Source: Myxococcus sp. CA023 (lineage in GTDB: Bacteria > Myxococcota > Myxococcia > Myxococcales > Myxococcaceae). From it: DNA of 64,000 nt. Below the pieces are notes generated by a model. That model ran no database searches, was not told the DNA's origin, and saw only the letters and a program-made list of their open reading frames with translations. Shown in pieces: positions 18,982-27,394 of the stretch. A program made the translations under genes and the position numbers. The stretch spans positions 62,001 through 126,000 of the forward strand of contig NZ_JAAEAH010000003.1 of assembly GCF_010998615.1 (NCBI RefSeq). Reading direction: 5' to 3'. Positions within the stretch are counted from its first letter, which is position 1. Each line of letters starts with the position of its first letter.

Positions 18982-19944
18982 ATGGCTGATTCCCGCCCAT
19001 CGCGCCGTCAGGCGCCTTTCTTCATTGGCCTCGTGCTGATTCTCGCGGCGTTGCCAGTGGGGTGGTTCGTCTTCCTGCGCCCGCCACCTCCGCCGCCACT
19101 TCCTCCCGCCACGCTTCCCGTCGTCGAGGCGCCCGTGGCGCAGAAGCCGCTGGTGCTGGAGCTCACGCAGGTGTCCGGCAAGGTGGAGGTGCAGAACCCG
19201 GACGGCTCATGGCGCGAGGCCACGGTGGGCATGGCGCTGCGCCGGGATGAGCGCGTGCGCACCGATGACGGTTCGTACGCCATGCTGATTGGCGGCGAGG
19301 CGGTGGAAGTGCACATGGACCCGGGCACGGAGATTTCCGTGGACGAGCTGACCGAGTCGCTGTCCCGTATCCTTCTCTCGCGCGGTATGGCCACCGCCGT
19401 CGTGCGGCCGGGGCAGCGGCACACCTTCGAGGTGAAGGCGGCGAACGCGGACGCCAAGGCCACGTTGCAGCAGGCCGGTGCCTTCACCATGAGCAACAAC
19501 GGCGACGGCACCGTGGCGGTGGGTACGCGTGAAGGCGAGGTGACGCTGCTCGGTCAGGGCAAGGTCGTCATCGTCCGCGCGGGACAGCAGGCCGTCGTCC
19601 GCCCGGGGCAGGCGCCGTCGGAGCCGTCGCCCATCCCCACCAGTCTCCTGCTCAAGGTGGACTGGCCCACCGAGCGCACCCGCCGCGAGCGTGAGCTTGT
19701 CGTGCGCGGGCAGACGTCACCGGGCAGCCGCGTGGAAGTGGACGGCGTCAGCGTCAAATCCGATGCGGAGGGAAACTTCCAGCGAAAGGTGGTTCTTCGC
19801 GAAGGCCGTAACACCGTCGATGTCCAGGCCTACGGCGTGGGGCGGATGCGACAGAAGGACAGCAAGGACGTCGTCGTCGACACCACGCCGCCGCCGCTCA
19901 AGACGGATACCGAGAACATCTGGAATCAGCCGCGCGACGACTGA
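18982..19944 (+). CDS. Membrane-anchored FecR-like protein with C-terminal Ig-like domain
   Basis: The 320-aa protein has a short cytoplasmic N-terminus and one membrane helix (about 13-30: FFIGLVLILAALPVGWFVFL). A Pro-rich stalk and a FecR-type beta domain follow (about 55-215: LTQVSGKVEVQNPDG, GMALRRDERVRTDDGSYAML, TREGEVTLLGQG). Residues 225-305 form a bacterial Ig/glucodextranase-B-like domain (VVRGQTSPGSRVEVDG to DVVVDTTPP). FecR proteins usually relay signals to ECF sigma factors, but none is nearby. In myxobacteria this domain often sits in envelope proteins of unknown role. It lies 40 nt behind the kinase gene and may report envelope state to it. Confidence 0.8.
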   Translation: MADSRPSRRQAPFFIGLVLILAALPVGWFVFLRPPPPPPLPPATLPVVEAPVAQKPLVLELTQVSGKVEVQNPDGSWREATVGMALRRDERVRTDDGSYAMLIGGEAVEVHMDPGTEISVDELTESLSRILLSRGMATAVVRPGQRHTFEVKAANADAKATLQQAGAFTMSNNGDGTVAVGTREGEVTLLGQGKVVIVRAGQQAVVRPGQAPSEPSPIPTSLLLKVDWPTERTRRERELVVRGQTSPGSRVEVDGVSVKSDAEGNFQRKVVLREGRNTVDVQAYGVGRMRQKDSKDVVVDTTPPPLKTDTENIWNQPRDD

Positions 19945-20192
19945 CACAGCAGCCGTGGGTGCGAGCGGGTGTTCGCCTTGACCCACGGCGAGTGGGCTCC
20001 CTACACTTCGGGGAGGAGTCATTCCTGTTCAAGGGCAATCCCGGGCGAAAGCCCAGGTGCGCAAAGCCGCGGGGCCTGAAGTCCGGCCGGCCGTGACCGC
20101 CGTGGGAAGTCAGCACCGGACAGGTTCCGGGCCCACTGCGCCTTGGGCGGGGCATGGGTCCTCATTTCGGAACCCCCGGGAGGTCCTATCCG

Positions 20193-21854
20193 ATGCTGCG
20201 GACACTGGCCCTGAGTTGCTGCCTGTCTTCCCCGCTCGCCTTCGCCTCCACACCGGAGCTCCGCACCCTGACGGGCACCCTGCACGTGGTGGCCGGCGGC
20301 CCGGGTGACCAGACGGACCCGCACGTCAGCGGACCGCTGGTGGCCTATACGAACGAGTCCCGCGGCACGAGCGAGATTCGCTACCACGACCTGCGGACCT
20401 CCGCGGATGCGGCCATCCCCAATGGGGGCGCGTTCGACTTCGTGTCGGACATCTCGGACGGCACCATCGTCTTCACGCGCGTGAGTACTTCGAGCGCCAT
20501 CTACACGTTCGACGTGGCCGTGGACGCGGCGCCGCGGGAGCTGGCACCGGAGGCGGGCAGCAGCCGGCGCTCCGCGGTGATTGGCGGCCGCACGGTGGCG
20601 TGGCAGGACTTCGGCTACACCGGCGTGACGTCGCAGCCGGAGATTGCCGTGTATGACCTGGACCAGGGCACGCTCACCCGGCTCACGGATGACACGTTTC
20701 AGGACCGTGCGCCCGCGGTATCGCCGGATGGCTCGACGGTGGTCTGGGCCAAGTGCGACGAGCAGGGCCTGCGTTGCGACATCTGGCAGGCGCGGCGAAG
20801 CGCCTACGGATTCAGCTCACAGGCGCTGACGGGCAGCGAGGGCGAGGAGTCGCAGCCGGACACCAACGGGGACATCGCCGTCTACGCCAGCACGCGGACC
20901 CTCGATGGCGTGACGGACCGGGACATCTACTGGAAGCCCCTGAACGGCGGCACGGAGCAGCGGCTGGCGCTGCCGGGCATGGACGCGAATCCCAGCATCA
21001 GCGGCTCACTGATTGCCTTCGAACGCAGGGACCCGGTGAAGAACGACTTCGACATCGTGCTCTACGACTTGAGCACCGAGACGCTCTACGCCATCACCGA
21101 GACGCCGGAGAACGAGAGCCTCACCGACCTGAGCGTGGATGCGGACGGCACGGTGCGCGTGGTGTGGACCGTCTCGGAGAACGGCGATTTCAACGTCCAT
21201 GCCTTCACCTTCAAGTTGGATGATGAGCCCGGGTGCAAGCTCGCGGCGGTGGACACGCCGTCCCCCGAGGCGGTCTGCGCGCGGCCCGGTACCTGGCCGC
21301 TGCTCGCGGCGCTGGAGGTCGCGCGCACCAGTGGCCAGCCCAACGGCGTGGCGCTCGGGTTCGCGGGCACGGGTGAGGGCGTGTTGTGCGTGGACAACGG
21401 CTACAACGGCGAGGACTCCACCGCGGGCTGGGTGTGGATCAACGGCCGCGAGCTGGTGGGCCCGTCTCGGTTCAAGCAGGGTGTTCCGCTGGTGGCCACG
21501 CGCGCGCCGCTGGATGGGCACAACTCGCTGGCGGCGCTCATCTCCGGCAAGCCCGGCAGTGCCTTCCGGCTGCGCGTCTATGGTCCCCCCGCCGTGTGTC
21601 AGCCCGTGGCGGACACCTCCACGGGAGCCCGCGTCATTCCGGGGCATGCGCTGAAGCCGGTGTCATCTTCGTCCTCGGCGGTGTCGCCGGCGACCTTCGT
21701 GCCCGAGGGGCCGGTGCGCGACACAGGGCTTCGGGGCTGTAGCACGGGCGGCGGGCCGTTGACGCTTTCCGGGGTGATCCTGTTGCTGGCGTGCTGGCTG
21801 CGTCCGAGCGCGCGGATGCGGAAGGCGCTTCGGCACAGCCACCGCGCCCTGTAG
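20193..21854 (+). CDS. Exported TolB-like beta-propeller protein with MYXO-CTERM-like tail
   Basis: The product has 553 aa from ATG 20193, with GGGAGG upstream and signal peptide MLRTLALSCCLSSPLAFA. Residues 25-360 hold WD40/TolB-like propeller repeats (GPLVAYTNESRGTSEIRYHDL, VSPDGSTVVWAKCDEQG, LTDLSVDADGTVRVVWTVSENGDF). The C-terminus has a Ser-rich spacer, GLRGCSTGGGP, a membrane helix (LSGVILLLACWL) and a basic end. This resembles the MYXO-CTERM sorting signal, with one conserved Cys. The protein is probably surface-anchored after processing by a myxosortase. It leads a tight four-gene run. Confidence 0.8.
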   Translation: MLRTLALSCCLSSPLAFASTPELRTLTGTLHVVAGGPGDQTDPHVSGPLVAYTNESRGTSEIRYHDLRTSADAAIPNGGAFDFVSDISDGTIVFTRVSTSSAIYTFDVAVDAAPRELAPEAGSSRRSAVIGGRTVAWQDFGYTGVTSQPEIAVYDLDQGTLTRLTDDTFQDRAPAVSPDGSTVVWAKCDEQGLRCDIWQARRSAYGFSSQALTGSEGEESQPDTNGDIAVYASTRTLDGVTDRDIYWKPLNGGTEQRLALPGMDANPSISGSLIAFERRDPVKNDFDIVLYDLSTETLYAITETPENESLTDLSVDADGTVRVVWTVSENGDFNVHAFTFKLDDEPGCKLAAVDTPSPEAVCARPGTWPLLAALEVARTSGQPNGVALGFAGTGEGVLCVDNGYNGEDSTAGWVWINGRELVGPSRFKQGVPLVATRAPLDGHNSLAALISGKPGSAFRLRVYGPPAVCQPVADTSTGARVIPGHALKPVSSSSSAVSPATFVPEGPVRDTGLRGCSTGGGPLTLSGVILLLACWLRPSARMRKALRHSHRAL

Positions 21855-21866
21855 ACTGACGCGGCC

Positions 21867-23792
21867 CTGAACCGGTTTCTCCTCTTCGGATTGTTGCTGC
21901 TGTGTGCCCCGGCCTGGGCGGACACGCTCGAGATACTCGGGCCGTCGTCCGCCGTGGCGCCGGATGGATTCCCCGTGGCACTCGTCCGCAAGGATTCGGC
22001 GGGCCGTCCGGTTCCGATGGGGAAGCCTTCGGTGCAGGCAGACGGCGCGGAGCTGCGAGAGGACACCGCGGAGCCGCCGCTGCGCACGTTCGTCGTGACG
22101 CCGCGTCCGGGCGCGCGTGGCGTCGTGGTCCGCGCGAGCGTGGATGGACTGGCGGCCCAAGCGCGCTACGTGCTGGGGCCACCGGCCGCCGAGGTGCGGC
22201 TGGCGCTGGAGCCACCCGCACCCGTGAAGGGCAAGGACACGGAAGCGCGGCTCACCGTCCAGTTGGTCCGGCCGGATGGCACCGCGGATGACAGCGGCGC
22301 GCCTCCCGTGGTGCGGGTGAGCGTGGGCCGCGTGGAAGGGCTGGAGCGGACGGGGCCGGGCACGTATCGCGCGCGCTACGTCCTGCCGGACACGCGCTAC
22401 CCCGAAGTGGCCATCCTGGTGGCCTTCTCCGCGTGGCCCAGTCCGCAGTCGGTGCACGGGGCTTACGGGCGCGTGCTCGTTCCGCTGGCCGCGTCCGTGA
22501 ATCTGCCGGGAACGACGGAGCCCGACGCCGAGATTGCCATCGACATCGCGGGCCAGACGTTCGGGCCGGCGGTGGCCGGGCATGACGGCCGCTTCCGGGT
22601 GCCCATCATCGTGCCGCCCGGACATCGCATCGGGCAGGGGCGGGTGGTGGACAAGGTGGGCAACGTGCGGCGGATGCCCATCGACCTGAAGCTGCCGCCC
22701 ACCGATGGCCTGGCCTGTGTGCTTCAGCCGCAGCGGCTCCCCTCGGACGGCGTGTCCCAGGCCCGGCTCGTTTGCGCGACGAGTGATGCCATGGGCCAGC
22801 CCGTGGACGATGCGCGTGTCACGACGCAGGTCCGCCACGGCACCTTGCGCGGCCCCACGCGCGCGCCGGGAGGGTTGCTGGAGTGGCGCTACACCGCGCC
22901 GCGGAAGTTGGTGAGCGACGAGCGCATCGAGGTTGCGTGGCCCCAGCGAGGACCTGGCTCGAGCGAGTCTCCGGCGCTGGAGCTGGTGCAGGGGCCCGTC
23001 GCGACGACCCGCCTCGAAGTGGGTGAAGCGCTGGTTCACCACGGGGCTCGCACGCGTGTGGAAGTGACGGCGCGGGATGCCTTCGACCGTCCCCGGCCAG
23101 GTGCGACGGTGGAGCTGCGCGCGCCGGTGGGGACCTTCGCTCCGGCGGATGAGCCGCGGCCGGGGACCTTTGTCAGCGCCTGGGCTCCGCCGGCCACGGG
23201 TGAAGTGACGGACGTGGACCTGCGTGCCCACGCGTGGGGGCCTTCGGGCAATGAGCCGGCGCGCATCACCGTGTGGCGGGCCGAGGGCGAGCTGTACGCG
23301 GGCGTGTCCGACCTGGCGGGTCTTCCGGTGCCGGGGCAGCCGCTGCGTGTGGATGGCCGCGAGGTGACGACGGGCACGGACGGCACGGTGCGCCTGGGGC
23401 CCGCGCGTCCGGGAACGCTGGAGATTTCGCACGGCGTGTGGACGGGCCTGACGCGGACGGTTCACGTGTTGGGCTCGGATGGGCCTGTGTTTCCGTTGGA
23501 GCGCCCGCTGGTGTCGTCCGCCGCGTCCCAACGCGTGCGACTGGCACCTGAGATTCCGGTGAACGTGCGGCTCATGGTGAGCGGGACTCGGGTGACGTAC
23601 TGGGTGGAGGATGCGAACGGGCAGGTGCTGACGGGGCGCGAGGTGTTCGTCTCGCTGACGGGTGGTCAGCGAGACGAAGAGCGGGTGGAGGAGGGGCGCA
23701 CCTCCTTCACCGTGCGAGCGCCGGGACCGGTGAGTGTGTCCGTCGCGGATATTGCCACGGGCGTCACGGCGTTGGCGGAGGTGCGTCCATGA
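21867..23792 (+). CDS. Exported Ig-like multidomain protein
   Basis: The frame is open from just after the previous stop. The only in-frame start candidates are CTG 21867 and TTG 21891. CTG gives NRFLLFGLLLLCAPAWA, a full signal peptide with a basic n-region; TTG gives only MLLLCAPAWA. I therefore favour CTG (641 aa), which is a rare start. The mature protein is a chain of beta-sandwich, invasin/Ig-like segments (LEILGPSSAVAPDGFPVAL, ATTRLEVGEALVHHGARTRVEVTARDAFDRPRPGATVELRAP is the clearest stretch). No catalytic motif or membrane helix is visible. It overlaps the barrel gene by ATGA, which suggests a stoichiometric partner of that protein. Confidence 0.75.
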   Translation: MNRFLLFGLLLLCAPAWADTLEILGPSSAVAPDGFPVALVRKDSAGRPVPMGKPSVQADGAELREDTAEPPLRTFVVTPRPGARGVVVRASVDGLAAQARYVLGPPAAEVRLALEPPAPVKGKDTEARLTVQLVRPDGTADDSGAPPVVRVSVGRVEGLERTGPGTYRARYVLPDTRYPEVAILVAFSAWPSPQSVHGAYGRVLVPLAASVNLPGTTEPDAEIAIDIAGQTFGPAVAGHDGRFRVPIIVPPGHRIGQGRVVDKVGNVRRMPIDLKLPPTDGLACVLQPQRLPSDGVSQARLVCATSDAMGQPVDDARVTTQVRHGTLRGPTRAPGGLLEWRYTAPRKLVSDERIEVAWPQRGPGSSESPALELVQGPVATTRLEVGEALVHHGARTRVEVTARDAFDRPRPGATVELRAPVGTFAPADEPRPGTFVSAWAPPATGEVTDVDLRAHAWGPSGNEPARITVWRAEGELYAGVSDLAGLPVPGQPLRVDGREVTTGTDGTVRLGPARPGTLEISHGVWTGLTRTVHVLGSDGPVFPLERPLVSSAASQRVRLAPEIPVNVRLMVSGTRVTYWVEDANGQVLTGREVFVSLTGGQRDEERVEEGRTSFTVRAPGPVSVSVADIATGVTALAEVRP

Positions 23793-26700
23793 TGCGCATG
23801 CTGGCCTGCCTGTTCGCCGCCGCGATGCTGGTGCCGCTGAGCACCTGGGCGCAGGCGCTGTCGCAGGACACTCCGTCGCAGGCCTCCACCATCGCGGGCC
23901 GGGTGTGCCAGGACGTGGACGGCGATGGGCTGTGCGGCGCGGATGAGCCGGGCCTGCCCGACGTGCGGTTGGTGCTCACCACTGGCCGCGATGTCCGCAC
24001 GGACGCGCGGGGCCGCTTCCACATCACCGGCGTCGATGCCCGCGTGCCGGATTCGGTGGGTGGGCTGCACCTGCGGCCAGGGCGTCAGCGGTTGAAGGTG
24101 GACACGCGCTCGTTGCCGGTCTCCAGCCGGGTCAGCCCGGAGGCGGCGACGGTCGAGGTTCCCTGGGGCGCCGTCGTCCTCCAGGACTTCGCCGTGCGCA
24201 GCGTCACGGTGGAAGCCGCGCCCGTGCGGCTCTCCTTTACCAATGCGCCGCCCATGGCGGAGGTCGCGCCAGGGCAGGGCGTCGTGCGCTTCCGTGTCGC
24301 AGGACAGGCGTCCGCGGGCGACGCCGTCACCGTGTCGGGTGTGGCAGCCCAGGTGGACGCGAAGGGCGCATGGCAGGCGCAGGTGCCGCTCGTCGCGGGA
24401 GAGAACCCACTGTCCATTACCGCCACGGGGGCCCAGGGCACGGTGCGCCTGTACCGCCAGCGCGTGGACGTGGTGCCGCGTGACGGCGGTTGGTTGGTGG
24501 CCCCCAGGCCGATGCTGCCCATCGCCACGTTCCAGTTGCCCGCGGGCCGTGACGCGCCCGCAGCCAGTGGCGCCTCCCGCGTGCAGGTCGACGCGCCCGT
24601 GGGGACGCGCGTCCGCACGCCCGAGGGCGAAGTCGTGGTGGGGCCCGAAGGCCGTGTGGATGTCCTGGTGGTGCTGTCCCCGGGGCGCAACCAGGTGCCC
24701 GTGCGGCTGTCGTTGCCGGATGCTCCGCCTCGTGACGAGACGCTGGAGATTGCCGCCGCGGTACGTCCCTTCGCGGTGGGCCTGCTGGACCTGGAGGCCA
24801 CCTATGCGCCGCGAAATGGTGACGTGCAGTTGCGGGGACGAGGCTCTGCTCACGCGGAGCTCCGGCTGGGCGCGGTGGACCTGGTGGGCGAGTTGGACTT
24901 GCGCGACACGGATGGCCGCACGCTGAACGGTGCGAGCCTGCCGGACTGGCTCCGCCCGCGCATGCCGGAGCGCTTCGACCGCGCCGCCGACCCGGACCTC
25001 GCGCCCGCGGAGTGGGGTGACGACTCGGTGTCACTGACGCCCAATGCCTCGGAGGCACGTCTTCGGTTTGAGGCGCGCCACGCGGAGCACGGCCGCGCGG
25101 GCCTGGGCACCTACCGCGCGCAGCTTCACGACCGTGAAGTGGGCCGTTATCACCGTCCGCTTTTCGGCCCCTACGCGGAGGTTCATGCCGGCGAGGAGGC
25201 GGCGCGCGTGGGCGTGAAGGCGTTTGGCGGGAGCCTGACGGACCCGGTGCGGCAGGTGTCCGCGGTGCCCGCGCACGAGGAGCTGCGCGCCACGGGCGGA
25301 AGCCTTTACTACCTGGGCGCGGCATCGGTGGCGGAGGGCTCTGAGTTGGTGCGCGTGGAGTTGCGGGATGGCGTCACCGGCCTGCCGCTGGGCGAGCGGC
25401 ACCTCATTCGCGGCATCGACTACGACATCGACTACTTCGCCGGCCGCATCCTCCTGGCGCGTCCGCTCTCCTTCCTCGCGGGCGAAGCCTGGCTGCGGAC
25501 CAGCGCGCCCACGGAGTCACCAGAGCCGGTGCTGGTGGTGGACTACGCCGCGCTGCGCATCGCGGACGCGGGCGACACGGCGGGCGGTGAGGTGTGGGGC
25601 GAGTGGCGCGGCTCGCGGCTGGGACTGGGCGCGGTACGCGAGGGCCGGGAGGGACGGCCGTACACACTCTACACGGGACGCGCGAGCACGGCGCTCGGTG
25701 GTTACCGCATGGCGGCGGAAGTAGCGTCCAGCCGTGGTACCGCCGTGGATGCTTCGTTCTTCGGCGTCTCGGATGACGGTGGTCTCAGCTTCATCCGCCC
25801 CCGACCGGACATAGGCACCGGCGCGGAGGCCGTGAGTCTCCAGCTCTCAGGCCCCGGGCTTCACGGCGAGGGCACGGTGGACGCGGCGTTCCGCCTGCGC
25901 GGGCGGGGCTTCTCCGATGGCGCACACACCGAGGCGGCGCGCTTCCGGCAGTCGTCACTCCGTGTGAGCCAGCCGCTGGGCCGGCTCCGGTTGACGTTGC
26001 TGGCGGACGAGCGGCGCTCGGCCGATCCGCGTGAGCCGTTCGTGGACAGCCCGTTCTCCGCTCGCGTCCTGGCCGCGGGTGTTGGTTGGGAAGAGGCACG
26101 GTGGGGCGTGCGTGCGGAGGTCCGTGACTCGCGGTTGAACGCGGCGCGGGTGGCGGGCGTGGGGCCCACGCTCTTCGGTGGTCGCACCTCCGCGGGCGTG
26201 GCGGGCTCGCTGCGGGTGTTCGAGCGTCTTCAGCTTCGCGCAGCGCACCGTCAGGCCCTGGCCCTGCATGGCGAAGGGCCCGGACGCTTCGACGACACCT
26301 TCACGTCCGCGGGCGTGGATGTCGAGGTGGACCGGACCACGCGCGCTGGGGTGTTCGGAGGCTGGGGACCGGAGCTGGGCCCCCGGGCGTGGGCCAACGT
26401 CGAGTCGCGGCGGGGGCAGGACGTGTTCTACGGCGGTTACTCCGTCGACGTGGACGGCCCTGACTTCGGCGCGGGACGGACGCTGACGGGCGCCCGCACG
26501 GAGCTGCCGGAGAGTGGCACCGCGCTCTTCGTGGAGGATGTGGGTTCGCACGACGCGACGGCCGTGCGGCTGGCTCGCGCCGTGGGCTTCCAGCAGCAGG
26601 TGACGGGCGGTTTCAGCGTGGGCGCGCGCTACGAGCGCGGCGTGCGCAGCCTGTTGGACGTGGACAGCCCGCTGCGGCGCGAGGCGGGCGGTGTCTTCGG

Positions 26701-27385
26701 GCAGTTCGTCCTGGCGCGTTTGCGGCTGGACGGGCGTGTGGAGCTTCGCCGGGAGGAGGGCACGCCGGAGCGAGGCGCGGCCACCGCGGTGGACCGTCTG
26801 CAAGCGGTGGTGACACTGGCCGCGCAGGCGCAGTTGCTGGAGGACGTGACGGCCTCCGGGCGGGTGGACTTCGCGCGCACCGTCAACGCGGACGTACTGG
26901 AGACGCGGCTGGTGGAAGGCTACGCCGCGGTGGCGTGGCGGCCGGGGCCCTGGCTGGTGGTGGCGCGTTACGGCATCACCCGCGAGCTGTTGCCCGGCGT
27001 CCGGTCCGCCTTTGGCGACCGGGCTTTGCAGACCCTCTCCCTCTTGCCGGCGGTGCGCCTGGGCGACCGGCTCTCCGTGGCGGCGGGCCTGCATGCGGGG
27101 CACACCCGGGCGGAGGACTCGGGGCGTTGGGTGTGGACGGGCACCATCCGTCCCGCGGTGCGAATCGTGGGCGGTCTGGAGCTGGGGGCAGAGCTGGCAC
27201 GGCGAACGGCGTCTCCCGAAGGCGAGCGGCTGACCGCGCTCCGTGCGGAAGTCGCCTATCGGGTCGATGAACGGCTGCGCTTGGCCACCGGGTACACACT
27301 TCTGGGCTTCAGCGGCTTGGGTTTGTCCCCCGACTCGTCGGACAATCAGGACCGGCTCTACCTGCGAGCCGAAGTGGCCTACTAG
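23789..27385 (+). CDS. Large outer-membrane protein: CnaB/SdrD-like domain plus C-terminal beta-barrel
   Basis: The 1198-aa protein has signal peptide MMRMLACLFAAAMLVPLSTWAQA. Residues about 30-110 are an SdrD-B/CnaB-like fold (AGRVCQDVDGDGLCGADEPGLPDV). Ig-like segments follow (140-320). Residues about 330-1198 are amphipathic strands ending ...LYLRAEVAY, typical of an outer-membrane barrel with an aromatic final strand. Residues 536-560 carry RGIDYDIDYFAGRILLARPL, a motif of the DYxIDYxxGxI kind that I associate with very large barrels such as SprA-like proteins. It starts inside the stop of the Ig-like gene and ends 9 nt before the MYXO-CTERM gene. Confidence 0.75.
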   Translation: MMRMLACLFAAAMLVPLSTWAQALSQDTPSQASTIAGRVCQDVDGDGLCGADEPGLPDVRLVLTTGRDVRTDARGRFHITGVDARVPDSVGGLHLRPGRQRLKVDTRSLPVSSRVSPEAATVEVPWGAVVLQDFAVRSVTVEAAPVRLSFTNAPPMAEVAPGQGVVRFRVAGQASAGDAVTVSGVAAQVDAKGAWQAQVPLVAGENPLSITATGAQGTVRLYRQRVDVVPRDGGWLVAPRPMLPIATFQLPAGRDAPAASGASRVQVDAPVGTRVRTPEGEVVVGPEGRVDVLVVLSPGRNQVPVRLSLPDAPPRDETLEIAAAVRPFAVGLLDLEATYAPRNGDVQLRGRGSAHAELRLGAVDLVGELDLRDTDGRTLNGASLPDWLRPRMPERFDRAADPDLAPAEWGDDSVSLTPNASEARLRFEARHAEHGRAGLGTYRAQLHDREVGRYHRPLFGPYAEVHAGEEAARVGVKAFGGSLTDPVRQVSAVPAHEELRATGGSLYYLGAASVAEGSELVRVELRDGVTGLPLGERHLIRGIDYDIDYFAGRILLARPLSFLAGEAWLRTSAPTESPEPVLVVDYAALRIADAGDTAGGEVWGEWRGSRLGLGAVREGREGRPYTLYTGRASTALGGYRMAAEVASSRGTAVDASFFGVSDDGGLSFIRPRPDIGTGAEAVSLQLSGPGLHGEGTVDAAFRLRGRGFSDGAHTEAARFRQSSLRVSQPLGRLRLTLLADERRSADPREPFVDSPFSARVLAAGVGWEEARWGVRAEVRDSRLNAARVAGVGPTLFGGRTSAGVAGSLRVFERLQLRAAHRQALALHGEGPGRFDDTFTSAGVDVEVDRTTRAGVFGGWGPELGPRAWANVESRRGQDVFYGGYSVDVDGPDFGAGRTLTGARTELPESGTALFVEDVGSHDATAVRLARAVGFQQQVTGGFSVGARYERGVRSLLDVDSPLRREAGGVFGQFVLARLRLDGRVELRREEGTPERGAATAVDRLQAVVTLAAQAQLLEDVTASGRVDFARTVNADVLETRLVEGYAAVAWRPGPWLVVARYGITRELLPGVRSAFGDRALQTLSLLPAVRLGDRLSVAAGLHAGHTRAEDSGRWVWTGTIRPAVRIVGGLELGAELARRTASPEGERLTALRAEVAYRVDERLRLATGYTLLGFSGLGLSPDSSDNQDRLYLRAEVAY

Positions 27386-27394
27386 GAGCAAGCC

